A DNA stretch of 64,000 bases, from positions 186,001 through 250,000 of the forward strand of contig NZ_JBKGXS010000007.1 of the NCBI RefSeq assembly GCF_046546475.1, written 5' to 3'. The notes beneath the pieces are model-generated. The model was not told the DNA's origin and ran no database searches. It was given only the letters and a program-made list of their open reading frames with translations. The DNA is from Pseudonocardia phyllosphaerae. Lineage in GTDB: Bacteria > Actinomycetota > Actinomycetes > Mycobacteriales > Pseudonocardiaceae. The translations under genes and the position numbers were made by a program. Positions 35,099 through 43,932 of this stretch are shown in pieces; positions within the stretch are counted from its first letter, which is position 1; every line of letters begins with the position of its first letter.

Positions 35099-35320
35099 GG
35101 TCGGGGGCGGTGCCCGGGGGAGCGGGCGTCGGCCGGGGGCCTGCCGGCACGAGTACGGGTTCCGGGAGATGCTTCACCTGCTGAGGTACTTCGGAGGTGC
35201 CCCCGTGGCTCCGCACCGGTGCCGCGCCGGTGCCGCGCCGTGCGGGCCTGGTCGCACGGCGAACTGAGTCGTCTCCCACCCCCGCTTGCCGGGTCCTTAG
35301 CGTTGCGTTGAAGTGGTGGC
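35099..35320 (+). other. intergenic region before the DMT transporter
   Basis: About 220 bases with no convincing gene. It contains a short repeat of CCGGTGCCGCG near 35217-35240 and possible promoter-like TTAGCG near 35297. Nothing else recognised. Confidence 0.3.
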
Positions 35321-36280
35321 GTGACCGTTTCGCGGTGGATCGTTCCCGTGCTCAGCGTGTTGTTCGTCCCGCTGTGGGCGTCCGGCTTCATCGCCGGGAA
35401 GATCGCGACGGGGTATCTGGACGTCCCCGCCGTCCTGTTCTGGCGCTTCCTGATCGCGCTGGTGGTGATGCTCGGCGTCGCGCTGGTCGCCCGGCCCGCA
35501 CTGCCGCACGGGCGGGCCTGGCTGCACCTCGCCGTCACCGCGCTGCTGCTGCAGGTGGGGCAGTTCACCTGCGTCTACACCGGGCTCGCGGCGGGCGTCC
35601 CGGCCGGGCTGTCGAGCCTGATCCTGGGGATGGCGCCGCTGCTGGTCGGCCTGCTGACCCCGCTGCTGCTGCGGACGAAGCTGGGCGTCGCACCGGTGCT
35701 CGGGCTGTTGATCGGCGCGGCCGGTGTCTACGTCGTCCTGTCCGACGAGCTCGGTGGCGGCGTCGGCGCGGCCGTGGTCTTCCCGGTGCTCGGCATGGCG
35801 TCGCTGACCGCAGGCACGCTGTACCAGAAACGGTTCAACGACGACACGCCCGTCGTGACGAGCGTGGTGGTCCAGATGGCGACGTCGCTGGTCGCCACGC
35901 TGGTGGCCTGGCCGTTCCTCGGGGCGCACTGGCTGCCGTCGTCGGGCGGGGGCTGGCTGGCCGTCGGCTGGCTGGGGATCTTCAACTCGGCCGGCGCGTT
36001 CGCGCTGATGTTCCTGCTGCTGCGGCTGCGCGACACCGTGCACGTCTCCGCGCTGCTCAACCTCATCCCGGCGACGACCGCGCTGGCCGCCGTCCCGGTG
36101 CTCGGCGAGCCGCTCACCGCCCAGGCCGTCCTCGGCCTCGTGATCGCGCTGGTCGGCATGTACGTCGGGATCGGCCGCCTCGGCCGCCGCCGGAAGCCCA
36201 CCGCGGCGACCGGCTCCGATCCGGATACGACTGCGAACGCCGACGGAACCCCGCGCCTGCAGGCACGGCCACGCACCTAG
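35321..36280 (+). CDS. EamA/DMT-superfamily transporter
   Basis: A 319-residue membrane protein with ten hydrophobic segments in two EamA repeats (first PLWASGFIAGKIATGYLDVPAVLFWRF; second GTLYQKRF ... LNLIPATTALAAVPVLGEPLT). The family exports amino acids or other metabolites (RhaT/YdcZ/EamA group). The C-terminal 35 residues are a polar tail. The GTG start follows a GTGGTGG sequence. The gene ends 10 bases before dnaG, but dnaG has its own -10 inside its 3' end. Confidence 0.88.
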   Translation: MTVSRWIVPVLSVLFVPLWASGFIAGKIATGYLDVPAVLFWRFLIALVVMLGVALVARPALPHGRAWLHLAVTALLLQVGQFTCVYTGLAAGVPAGLSSLILGMAPLLVGLLTPLLLRTKLGVAPVLGLLIGAAGVYVVLSDELGGGVGAAVVFPVLGMASLTAGTLYQKRFNDDTPVVTSVVVQMATSLVATLVAWPFLGAHWLPSSGGGWLAVGWLGIFNSAGAFALMFLLLRLRDTVHVSALLNLIPATTALAAVPVLGEPLTAQAVLGLVIALVGMYVGIGRLGRRRKPTAATGSDPDTTANADGTPRLQARPRT

Positions 36281-36283
36281 ACT
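36278..36283 (+). promoter_or_regulatory. -10 element of dnaG, leaderless layout
   Basis: TAGACT overlaps the stop region of the DMT transporter and lies 7 bases before the dnaG GTG. Confidence 0.5.
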
Positions 36284-36290
36284 CGACCCC

Positions 36291-38156
36291 GTGGCAGGAC
36301 GGATCCGGGACGCCGACATCACCGAGGTCCGCAACCGCACGCGGATCGAGGAGATCGTCGAGGAGTACGTCGCGCTCCGCCGTGCCGGGGCGGGCTCGCT
36401 CAAGGGGCTCTGCCCCTTCCACGACGAGAAGTCGCCGTCGTTCACCGTCCGTCCCTCGCACGGCACGTTCCACTGCTTCGGCTGCGGCGAGCACGGCAGC
36501 GTCATCGACTTCGTCATGAAGATGGAGGTCATCGGGTTCCCCGAGGCCGTCGAGCGGCTCGCCGAGCGCTGCGGGGTCCGGTTGACCTACGAGGGCGGCG
36601 GCGCGTCGGTGCAGCGCGACCGCGGCACCCGCTCCCGCCTGCTGGAGATCAACAAGAAGGCCCAGGCGTTCTACGCCGAGCAGCTCCGCACCCCGGCCGG
36701 GCGCCCGGCCGCACAGTTCCTCGCCGACCGTGGGTTCGACTCCGCCGCCGCCGAGCGCTTCGGCTGCGGGTACGCCCCGGGCGGCTGGGACACCGTCACC
36801 AAGCACCTGCTCGGCCAGGGCTTCCAGCTCGACGAGCTGATCAAGTCCGGGATCGCGAAGGAGGGCCGCCGCGGCGCCATCGACCGGTTCCACCGGCGGC
36901 TGCTGTGGCCGATCCGCGATCTCGGCGGTGACGTCGTCGGGTTCGGCGCCCGCCGCCTGTTCGACGACGACGGCATCGAGGCCAAGTACCTCAACACCTC
37001 CGAGACGCCGGTCTACCGCAAGACCCACGTGCTGTTCGGCCTCGACCTGGCCAAGCGTGAGATCGCGAAGACGCGGCAGGTCGTCGTCGTCGAGGGCTAC
37101 ACCGACGTGATGGCGATGCACCTGGCCGGCGTCCCGACCGCGGTCGCGTCCTGCGGTACCGCGTTCGGCTCCGAGCACGTGTCGGTGATCCGCAGGCTGA
37201 TCGGCGACGACTCCTTCGACCGCGGCGAGGTCATCTTCGTCTTCGACGGCGACGCCGCGGGGCAGAAGGCCGCGGAGAAGGCGTTCGCCGGCGACCAGAG
37301 CTTCGCCACCCAGCTCTACGTCGCCGTCGCCCCGGACAACCAGGACCCCTGCGACATGCGGCTGAAGTCCGGTGACACGGCGGTGAAGGACCTCGTGGCG
37401 CGCCGCGAGCCGCTGTTCGAGTTCGTCATCCGCACCGAGCTGCGCGAGCACGACCTGAACACGGCCGAGGGCCGGGTGGCGGCGCTGCAGCGCTGTGTCC
37501 CGATCGTCGCCCAGATCAAGCGGGAGGACCTGCGGGACGAGTACGCGCGCCGGCTCGCCGGGTGGGTCGGCTGGGAGGACATCCAGGCCGTCGTCCGGCG
37601 GGTGCGCGAGACCGCCGGTGCATCGGTCCCGGCCCGTGGCGGTCGCAAGCCTGCCGCGCCGGCTCCCAAGCGTGGTGACGCGCAGCTGCACCTGCAGCGC
37701 GAGGCGCTCAAGGCCGCGCTGCAGATCCCGGGCGTCGTCGGCCCCGGCTTCGACGAGCTGCCCGAGTCCGGCTTCACGCACCCGCAGTTCGCCGCCGTCC
37801 GGCACGCGATCATGCTCGCGGGCGGGGTGCAGTCCGGGTTGGACGGTCCGGAGTGGCTCGACGCGATCGTCGCCGAGATCCCGACCGAGGAGGTGAAGGG
37901 CCTGGTCAGCGAGCTGGCGGTGGAGGAGCTGGAGCTGCCGCGGCGCAACTCCGACGAGGTCCGCTACGTCGGCGGCATCCTCGCGGGCATCCGGCTCGCA
38001 CTGGTCGAGCGGGAGATCGCCGACCTCAAGTCGCAGCTGCAGCGCACCAACTACACGACCGACCCGGACGAGTACAACGACCTGTTCGGTGTCCTCGTCC
38101 CGCTGGAGCAGTACAAGATCCAGCTGCGCGAACAGGCGGCCGGGGTCGCCTCGTGA
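36291..38156 (+). CDS. dnaG: DNA primase DnaG
   Basis: A 621-residue primase. The N-terminal zinc site is CPFHDEKSPSF ... HCFGCGEHG (about residues 41-68). The RNA-polymerase core and TOPRIM domain follow, with VVEGYTDVMA and IFVFDGDAAG supplying the metal-binding acidic residues. A DnaB-interaction domain is C-terminal. It makes RNA primers at the replication fork. It corresponds in position to Rv2343c, downstream of dgt. The TGA overlaps the start of the next gene. Confidence 0.98.
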   Translation: MAGRIRDADITEVRNRTRIEEIVEEYVALRRAGAGSLKGLCPFHDEKSPSFTVRPSHGTFHCFGCGEHGSVIDFVMKMEVIGFPEAVERLAERCGVRLTYEGGGASVQRDRGTRSRLLEINKKAQAFYAEQLRTPAGRPAAQFLADRGFDSAAAERFGCGYAPGGWDTVTKHLLGQGFQLDELIKSGIAKEGRRGAIDRFHRRLLWPIRDLGGDVVGFGARRLFDDDGIEAKYLNTSETPVYRKTHVLFGLDLAKREIAKTRQVVVVEGYTDVMAMHLAGVPTAVASCGTAFGSEHVSVIRRLIGDDSFDRGEVIFVFDGDAAGQKAAEKAFAGDQSFATQLYVAVAPDNQDPCDMRLKSGDTAVKDLVARREPLFEFVIRTELREHDLNTAEGRVAALQRCVPIVAQIKREDLRDEYARRLAGWVGWEDIQAVVRRVRETAGASVPARGGRKPAAPAPKRGDAQLHLQREALKAALQIPGVVGPGFDELPESGFTHPQFAAVRHAIMLAGGVQSGLDGPEWLDAIVAEIPTEEVKGLVSELAVEELELPRRNSDEVRYVGGILAGIRLALVEREIADLKSQLQRTNYTTDPDEYNDLFGVLVPLEQYKIQLREQAAGVAS

Positions 38157-38683
38157 GCCTGTGGCGGCGGATCCTGGGCGGCGGTGACCCGCTGCCCGAC
38201 GACGTCGCCCTGGCCCCCGACGAGACCGTCGCCGGCACCGCCACGGTCGCCGGCGGTGGGACGCTGGTGGTCACCTCCTGGGGGGTCCACCCTCCCGGCG
38301 GGGGCCGCATCGGCTGGCACGAGATCGCGAAGGCGGTGTGGGACAGGGGCTCCTCGACGCTGGTCGTCACTCCGGCGGCCGTCGAGGAGGTCGCGCCCGG
38401 CATCGAGCTGCTCGCCGACGACCGCCCGCGCCGGTTCCGGCTGACCGGGCCCGGGCCGGTGCCGAAGGCGGTGCAGGACCGGGTGACCCAGTCGATCCGC
38501 AGCCGCCACCGCCGGGACCTGCCCGGCGGGGGAGCGTGGGTGCTGCAACGCCGCGTACCCGGCGGGGGCGGTCTGGTGCTGCAGGTGCGGCCCGACCCGG
38601 GCACCGATCCGATCGCCGTCCGGCGGCTGGCCGAGGGGCTGGCGGGGCGGCTCGGGGAACTCCGGCCGGGAGGCGACGAATGA
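38153..38683 (+). CDS. conserved hypothetical protein in dnaG operon
   Basis: A 176-residue soluble protein. It looks like a compact beta-rich domain: LVVTSWGVHPPGGGRIGWHEIAKAVWDRGSSTLVVTP resembles a PH-like or YcxB-type sheet. It ends with a helix (DPIAVRRLAEGLAGRLGEL). No enzymatic motif was recognised. The GTG overlaps the dnaG stop, and the stop overlaps the tam start, so it is translated with both. Confidence 0.7.
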   Translation: MSLWRRILGGGDPLPDDVALAPDETVAGTATVAGGGTLVVTSWGVHPPGGGRIGWHEIAKAVWDRGSSTLVVTPAAVEEVAPGIELLADDRPRRFRLTGPGPVPKAVQDRVTQSIRSRHRRDLPGGGAWVLQRRVPGGGGLVLQVRPDPGTDPIAVRRLAEGLAGRLGELRPGGDE

Positions 38684-39453
38684 CGACGGTCAGCTGGGAC
38701 CCGGCCCTGTACCGGGCGTTCGACGACCACCGGTCCCGCCCGTTCCTGGACCTGGTGGCGCGGATCGGTGACCCGCCCGCCGGGCTCGACGGCGTGGTCG
38801 ACGCGGGCTGCGGGCCCGGACACCTCACCGGGGTTCTGGCCCGCCGGTGGCCGGACGCGACGGTGACCGCGTTCGACTCGTCGCCGGACATGGTCGCCGC
38901 CGCCCGGGAGGCCGGAGTGGCCGCCGAGCAGGCCGACGTGCGGGACTGGACGCCGCCCGCGGGCACCGGCATCGTCGTCTCCAACGCGGTGCTGCAGTGG
39001 GTTCCCGAGCACGTCGACGTGCTCCGTGACTGGGCCGCCGCGCTCGCGCCGGGCGCGTGGCTGGGGGTGCAGGTGCCCGGCAACTTCGGGGCGCCCTCGC
39101 ACGTGCTGACCCGCGAGGTCGCCGAGCAGCCGCGCTGGCGGGACCGGATCTCGTTGCGCGGCACCGAGACCGTGCTCGACCCGGCCGGCTACGCCGACGT
39201 GCTCACCGCCGCGGGCTGCACCGTCGACGCCTGGGAGACGACCTACCTGCAGCGCCTCGACGGCGAGGACCCCGTGCTGCGGTGGATCTCCGGCACCGCG
39301 CTGCGCCCGGTCCGCGACGCCCTCGACGACGACGCCTACGCCGACTTCGTCGCCGAGCTCGCCCCGCGGCTGCGCGAGGCCTACCCGCGCACCGCCGACG
39401 GCAGCACCTGGTTCCCGTTCCGCCGGATCTTCGTGGTGGCGCGCCGGACCTGA
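38680..39453 (+). CDS. tam: trans-aconitate 2-methyltransferase
   Basis: A 257-residue class I SAM-dependent methyltransferase. Motif I (VVDAGCGPGHLTGVLARRWPDATVTAFDSSPDMV), the SNAVLQWVPEHVDVLRDW segment and the C-terminal FPFRRIFVVARR are typical of Tam. It methyl-esterifies trans-aconitate, a toxic by-product of the citric acid cycle. The ATG overlaps the stop of the previous gene. The full length and tail match the Tam family well. Confidence 0.92.
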   Translation: MTTVSWDPALYRAFDDHRSRPFLDLVARIGDPPAGLDGVVDAGCGPGHLTGVLARRWPDATVTAFDSSPDMVAAAREAGVAAEQADVRDWTPPAGTGIVVSNAVLQWVPEHVDVLRDWAAALAPGAWLGVQVPGNFGAPSHVLTREVAEQPRWRDRISLRGTETVLDPAGYADVLTAAGCTVDAWETTYLQRLDGEDPVLRWISGTALRPVRDALDDDAYADFVAELAPRLREAYPRTADGSTWFPFRRIFVVARRT

Positions 39454-39501
39454 GCAGCAGCCGCGCCGGAGCCGAGCAGGCCGCCGGAGCCGAGCAGCAG
39501 C

Positions 39502-40068
39502 TCAGTCCGCGGCCATCCCGCGCCACAGCAGCTCGGTGAGCTCGGTCGCGCGCCGGCGCCAGTCGTCGTGCGGGTCGAGGAAGAACAGGCCGCCGAGCCC
39601 GCGCAGCACGGTCTCCGGCTCCAGGTCGGCGCGGACGGTGCCGGCGGCGACGTTGGCCTCGACCAGCATCGTGCCCGCCTCGACCATCGCGGCGTAGCCG
39701 TCGGCGGCGGCGCCCGCGCCGGACGCGCCTGCGGACTGCAGTGCCCCGGCCAGCCCGCGTTTGGTCATCATGTACCGGGCGAGGTGGTCGACCGCCCAGC
39801 TGCGGAACGCCTGGTCCGGCGGCAGCGTGTCCAGCAGCTGCGGGACGATCTCGACCAGGTGCTCGACCTCGCGGCGGTACACCGCGACGACCAGGTCCTC
39901 GCGGGTCGGGAAGTGCCGGTAGACCGTGCCGACGCCGACCCCGGCCTTCTTCGCGATGGCGTTGAACGACAGCTCACCGCAGGTCACCGAGGACGCCGCG
40001 GCCTCGAGGATGCGGTCGTGGTTGCGACGCGTGTCCGCGCGGCGGTGGCTGACCGATCCGCTCGTCAT
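39502..40068 (-). CDS. TetR-family regulator of the molybdenum hydroxylase operon
   Basis: A 188-residue regulator. The N-terminal helix-turn-helix is LSFNAIAKKAGVGVGTVYRHFPTREDLV (about 33-60). The C-terminal half is a helical ligand/dimer domain with DPHDDWRRRATELTELLWRG, a tail seen in TetR proteins of this group. A GAGGAG site precedes the ATG. It is divergent from a three-gene molybdenum hydroxylase operon whose promoter spacer carries a TetR-type palindrome, so it is its probable repressor. Confidence 0.9.
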   Translation of the reverse strand: MTSGSVSHRRADTRRNHDRILEAAASSVTCGELSFNAIAKKAGVGVGTVYRHFPTREDLVVAVYRREVEHLVEIVPQLLDTLPPDQAFRSWAVDHLARYMMTKRGLAGALQSAGASGAGAAADGYAAMVEAGTMLVEANVAAGTVRADLEPETVLRGLGGLFFLDPHDDWRRRATELTELLWRGMAAD

Positions 40069-40138
40069 CGCTCCTCGCTCGCTCCGGGGTCGTACTGCCC
40101 GCCCACGGTAGTCCACGGGTGTGCCGGACCCGCGCACG

Positions 40139-40167
40139 TTGCCGAGCGGATAACTATCCGCTAGCGT
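40139..40167 (+). promoter_or_regulatory. molybdenum hydroxylase promoter with embedded TetR operator
   Basis: TTGCCG (40139-40144) and TAGCGT (40162-40167) are separated by exactly 17 bases. AGCGGATA-AC-TATCCGCT (40145-40162) is a near-perfect palindrome filling that spacer. A bound TetR dimer would block RNA polymerase. Confidence 0.75.
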
Positions 40168-40254
40168 TCCCTGTGGCGCGCCACACCACCACCCGACCAC
40201 CACCGGGCCCCGATGACGGCCGATCCCGGCCGGGGCCCGCGGGAAAGAGAGCCA

Positions 40255-40725
40255 GTGGACATCTCGCTCGAGATCAACGGCAACCACGAGGAACTGGACG
40301 TCGACCCCGGCGTGACGCTGCTGGACGCGTTGCGCGAGCGGCTCGGCGTCACCGGCCCCAAGAAGGGCTGCGACCGCGGCCAGTGCGGGGCCTGCACCGT
40401 GCACGTCGGAGGGCGGCCGGTGCTGTCCTGCCTGACCCTCGCCGCGACCGTGCGGGAACCCGTGACCACGGTGGAGGGACTGTCCGTCGAGGGCGAGGCG
40501 CTGCACCCGGTGCAGCAGGCCTTCGCCGACTGCGACGCCCTGCAGTGCGGCTTCTGCACACCCGGTCAGGTCATGTCGGCCGTCGCCGCCGTCGAGCAGG
40601 ACGTCGACGACGTCCGGGAGTTCATGTCCGGCAACCTCTGCCGGTGCTCGGCGTACCCGAACATCGTCGCGGCGATCGAGCAGGCCGCCGAGCGGACGAG
40701 GAGCACCGCCGATGCGCGCGTTTGA
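40255..40725 (+). CDS. aldehyde/xanthine-oxidase-type [2Fe-2S] subunit (PaoA/YagT-like)
   Basis: A 156-residue iron-sulfur subunit. The plant-type [2Fe-2S] ligands are Cys39, Cys44, Cys47 and Cys59. The second cluster has CGFCTPG ... GNLCRCSAYP. Unlike E. coli PaoA it has no twin-arginine leader, so the enzyme is probably cytoplasmic. The GTG at 40255 follows an AAAGAGAG site; an ATG at 40213 would add 14 residues. It passes electrons between molybdenum cofactor and FAD. It overlaps the FAD-subunit gene by 14 bases. Confidence 0.93.
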   Translation: MDISLEINGNHEELDVDPGVTLLDALRERLGVTGPKKGCDRGQCGACTVHVGGRPVLSCLTLAATVREPVTTVEGLSVEGEALHPVQQAFADCDALQCGFCTPGQVMSAVAAVEQDVDDVREFMSGNLCRCSAYPNIVAAIEQAAERTRSTADARV

Positions 40726-41674
40726 GCTGACCGCACCCGAGAACCTCGACGCCGCGCTGGGCAGCTCCGGCACCTACCTCGCCGGCGGCACCACGCTCGT
40801 CGACCTGATGAAGCTCGACGTCCTGACCCCGCGCGAGGTCGTCGACATCAACGCGCTGCCGCTGCGCGGGATCACCGACACCGCCGACGGCCTGCGGATC
40901 GGGGCGCTGGAGCGGATGAGTGACGTCGCCGCGCACCCCGCGACGCCGACATCGATCGCGCGAGCGCTGCTGCTCAGCGCGTCCCAGCAGCTGCGCAACA
41001 TGGCCTCCATCGGCGGGAACCTGGTGCAGCGCACCCGCTGCAGCTACTTCCGGGACGTCGCCGAGCCGTGCAACCGGCGCGACCCGGGCAGCGGCTGCCC
41101 GGCGATCGCCGGTGCGAACCGGATGCACGCGATCCTGGGGACCTCCGACGCGTGCGTCGCCACCCACGCCAGCGATCTCGCCGTCGCCCTGGTCGCCCAC
41201 GACGCCCGGCTGCGGCTGGTCGGGCCGGACGGGGAGCGCATCGTCGCCGTCGCCGACTTCTTCCTGCTGCCCGGTGACACCCCCGAGCGCGAGCACGACC
41301 TGCGGCCCGGCGAGCTGATTGCCGAGGTGGTCGTGCCCCGCCACGACGCGTTCACCCACGGCACCTACGTGAAGGTGCGCGACCGGGCGTCCTACGAGTT
41401 CGCGCTGTGCTCCGCGGCGGTCGCCCTCGAGGTCCGCGACGGGGTCGTCGCCGACGCCCGGGTCGCCGTCGGGGGTGTCGCGACCGTGCCGTGGCGGCTG
41501 CCCGCGGTGGAGGACGCGCTGCGCGGCGCGCCCGCGACCGAGGAGGCGTTCGCCGCCGCGGCCGAGCTCGCCGCCGACGGGGCCCGGCCGTTGCCGGACA
41601 ACGCGTTCAAGATCCCGCTGGTGCGCCGGACCGTGGTCCGCGCCCTGCTCGAGGCCACGGAGGAGACCGCGTGA
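40712..41674 (+). CDS. molybdenum hydroxylase FAD subunit with extra [4Fe-4S] site (PaoB/YagS-like)
   Basis: A 320-residue FAD-binding subunit. The FAD motifs are YLAGGTTLVDLMK and ASIGGNL. An inserted segment places four cysteines (RCSYFRD, PCNRR, GCPAI, DACVATH) between about residues 109 and 149. This is the [4Fe-4S] insertion known from PaoB and 4-hydroxybenzoyl-CoA reductase-type subunits. A DinG-like C-terminal CO-dehydrogenase domain follows. It is the middle gene of the operon and is coupled to both neighbours. Confidence 0.92.
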   Translation: MRAFELTAPENLDAALGSSGTYLAGGTTLVDLMKLDVLTPREVVDINALPLRGITDTADGLRIGALERMSDVAAHPATPTSIARALLLSASQQLRNMASIGGNLVQRTRCSYFRDVAEPCNRRDPGSGCPAIAGANRMHAILGTSDACVATHASDLAVALVAHDARLRLVGPDGERIVAVADFFLLPGDTPEREHDLRPGELIAEVVVPRHDAFTHGTYVKVRDRASYEFALCSAAVALEVRDGVVADARVAVGGVATVPWRLPAVEDALRGAPATEEAFAAAAELAADGARPLPDNAFKIPLVRRTVVRALLEATEETA

Positions 41675-43845
41675 GCGCCCGCCTGGAAGCACCGCTGAAG
41701 GTCACCGGCCGGGCCCGTTACGGGTCCGATAACACCCCGCCCGGCACCGTCTTCGGCTACGTCGTGACCAGCACGATCGCCGCGGGCGAGGTCGAGGCCA
41801 TGGACGTCGCGGCCGCGGAGACGTCGCCCGGCGTGCTCGCGGTGTACACGCCGTTCGCGCCGCTGGAGCTGACCGCGCCGCAGAACCCGATGCTCGGCAC
41901 CGTCTGGGTCCCGTTGCAGGACACCGAGGTCAACTACCACGGTCAGCCGATCGGCTTCGTCGTCGCGCAGACCTACGAGCAGGCCCGCGACGCGGCGGGC
42001 ACGATCGCGGTCACCTACCGCGAGCGGCCCGCGGTCACGTCGATGTCTGACGGTCTCGCGACGGCCGAACAGGCCCCGCCCGCGATGGACGGATCCCCGG
42101 CGGAGCTGGAGGTGCTGGCCGAGGGCGTGGAGTCCTTCGACGACGCGCTGGCCGCCGCCCCGGTCGTCGTCGAGGCGACGTACGCGACGGCGACGCAGAA
42201 CCACGCCGCGATGGAGCCGCACTCCGCGGTCGCCGTCTGGGACGACGGCGTGCTGACCCTCTACACCGGCAACCAGGCGTCGGACCTGGTCGCGGTGCTG
42301 ATGGCCGACGCGCTGGGCGTCGAGCACGACGCGGTGCACGTGCTCAACCCCTACGTCGGCGGTGCGTTCGGTGGCAAGGCGGTGTCGCCACCGGCGTTCC
42401 TGGCCGCCGCGGCCGCGCGCGTGCTCGGGCTCCCGGTGAAGGCGGCGCTGACCCGCGAGCAGGTGTTCACCGCGACGTCGACCCGGCCGGCGACGGTGCA
42501 GAAGCTGAGCGTCGGCGCGGAGAAGGACGGCACGCTGGTCGCGCTGCGCCACGACTCGTGGTCGAGCACGCCGATGGCACGGGCGTTCGTCGAGCCGACT
42601 TCGCACGGCACGTCGCGCGAGTGGTACGCCACGCCGAACCTGTCGATCAGTCAGAAGATGGTGCCGCTCAACGTCCCGACGACGAGCTTCATGCGCGCGC
42701 CGGGTGAGGCGCCGGGGTCGTTCGCGCTGGAGAGCGCGATCGACGAGCTGGCCGTCGCACTCGACATGGACCCGATCGAGCTGCGGCTGCGCAACAGCTC
42801 GGTCGCCCCGCCCGGGCGGGACCTGCAGTGGTCGAGCAAGCACCTCGACGACTGCTTCGCGCTCGGCGCGGCGCGTTTCGGCTGGTCGGCGCGGGCGCCA
42901 CAGGGCCGGGTCGAGGGGGACTGGCAGGTCGGGGTCGGCGTCGCGACGGCGATGTTCCCGGCACTGCGGTTCCCGGCGTCGGTGCGGGTGACCCTGCGCG
43001 ACGACGACACCGCCGAGGTCGCCACCAGCGGTGCCGACCCGGGCACCGGCCTGCTGACGGTGCTGTCGCTGGTGACGGGGGAGACCCTCGACATCGACCC
43101 GGCGCGGGTCACGCCGCGGCTCGGGGACTCCGCGCTGCCTGCGGGCGGCTTCTCCGGCGGATCGACGGCGACGGCCAGCGCAGGCTCGGCGATCATGATC
43201 GCCGGCCCGCAGGTGATCGACCGGCTGCTCGAGGCGGCGGCCGGCCCCGGCGGGCCGTTCGCCGGAGCCGACGTCACCTACGCCGACGGGCGCGTGTTCG
43301 GCCCGGACGGCGCCACGATGACCTTCGGCGAGGTACTGCGGGCGACTGGGCAGGCGTCGGTCGCGGCGGTCGGGTCGTCGGCGGCGGGGGAGGAGCTGAC
43401 CAAGCACTCGTTCAGCTCGTTCGGCGCGCAGTTCTGCGAGGTGCGGGTGCACCGCTGGACGCGCGAGATCCGGGTGTCGCGGATGCTCGGGGTGTTCGAC
43501 GCCGGGCGGATCATCAACCCGCAGGCGGCCCGCAGCCAGATCTCCGGTGGCATGATCTGGGGCGTCTCGGCGGCGCTGCACGAGGGCCTGGAGGTCGAGC
43601 GCACCGGCCGGTTCGCCAACGGCGACTTCGCGAGCTACCTGATCCCGGTGAACGCCGACATCCCCGAGATCGACGTGGAGTTCGTCCACCACCCGGACAC
43701 GCTGCACAACCCGGTCGGGGCCCGCGGGCTCGGCGAGATCGGCGTCGTCGGCATGGCGGCGGCCGTCGCGAACGCGGTCGCCAACGCGACCGGCGTCCGG
43801 GTCCGGCACATCCCGATCATGCTCGAGGACCTGCTGGACGACTGA
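41671..43845 (+). CDS. molybdenum hydroxylase catalytic subunit (PaoC/YagR-like)
   Basis: A 724-residue molybdopterin subunit. Conserved parts include GGAFGGKAVSPP (about 230-241), FMRAPGEAPGSFALESAIDELA (about 341-362) and the C-terminal GARGLGEIGVVG with the catalytic Glu. With the preceding subunits it would oxidise aldehydes or N-heterocycles by hydroxylation. The PaoABC likeness favours aromatic aldehydes. The GTG overlaps the FAD-subunit stop. The last six codons including the stop are duplicated in tandem just downstream. Confidence 0.93.
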   Translation: MSARLEAPLKVTGRARYGSDNTPPGTVFGYVVTSTIAAGEVEAMDVAAAETSPGVLAVYTPFAPLELTAPQNPMLGTVWVPLQDTEVNYHGQPIGFVVAQTYEQARDAAGTIAVTYRERPAVTSMSDGLATAEQAPPAMDGSPAELEVLAEGVESFDDALAAAPVVVEATYATATQNHAAMEPHSAVAVWDDGVLTLYTGNQASDLVAVLMADALGVEHDAVHVLNPYVGGAFGGKAVSPPAFLAAAAARVLGLPVKAALTREQVFTATSTRPATVQKLSVGAEKDGTLVALRHDSWSSTPMARAFVEPTSHGTSREWYATPNLSISQKMVPLNVPTTSFMRAPGEAPGSFALESAIDELAVALDMDPIELRLRNSSVAPPGRDLQWSSKHLDDCFALGAARFGWSARAPQGRVEGDWQVGVGVATAMFPALRFPASVRVTLRDDDTAEVATSGADPGTGLLTVLSLVTGETLDIDPARVTPRLGDSALPAGGFSGGSTATASAGSAIMIAGPQVIDRLLEAAAGPGGPFAGADVTYADGRVFGPDGATMTFGEVLRATGQASVAAVGSSAAGEELTKHSFSSFGAQFCEVRVHRWTREIRVSRMLGVFDAGRIINPQAARSQISGGMIWGVSAALHEGLEVERTGRFANGDFASYLIPVNADIPEIDVEFVHHPDTLHNPVGARGLGEIGVVGMAAAVANAVANATGVRVRHIPIMLEDLLDD

Positions 43846-43863
43846 GACCTGCTGGACGACTGA
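43828..43863 (+). repeat. exact 18-base tandem duplication spanning the stop codon
   Basis: GACCTGCTGGACGACTGA occurs twice in a row, at 43828-43845 and 43846-43863. The first copy contains the real stop codon, so the second is untranslated. Confidence 0.95.
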
Positions 43864-43869
43864 GACGCA

Positions 43870-43920
43870 CCGGGTCCCGTCACCGCGCTGCTGCGCCGGC
43901 GACGGGGTGGTGGGACCCGG
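43870..43920. terminator. bidirectional hairpin terminator
   Basis: CCGGGTCCC (43870-43878) pairs with GGGACCCGG (43912-43920), and the stem continues inward through CACC/GGTG. It lies between two convergent transcription units. Confidence 0.7.
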
Positions 43921-43932
43921 ATGCGGGCCGGC

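Noticed and set aside
41392..43809. Long minus-strand frame opposite the molybdenum hydroxylase catalytic subunit
   Set aside because: It has no domains, and the forward gene has full family motifs.
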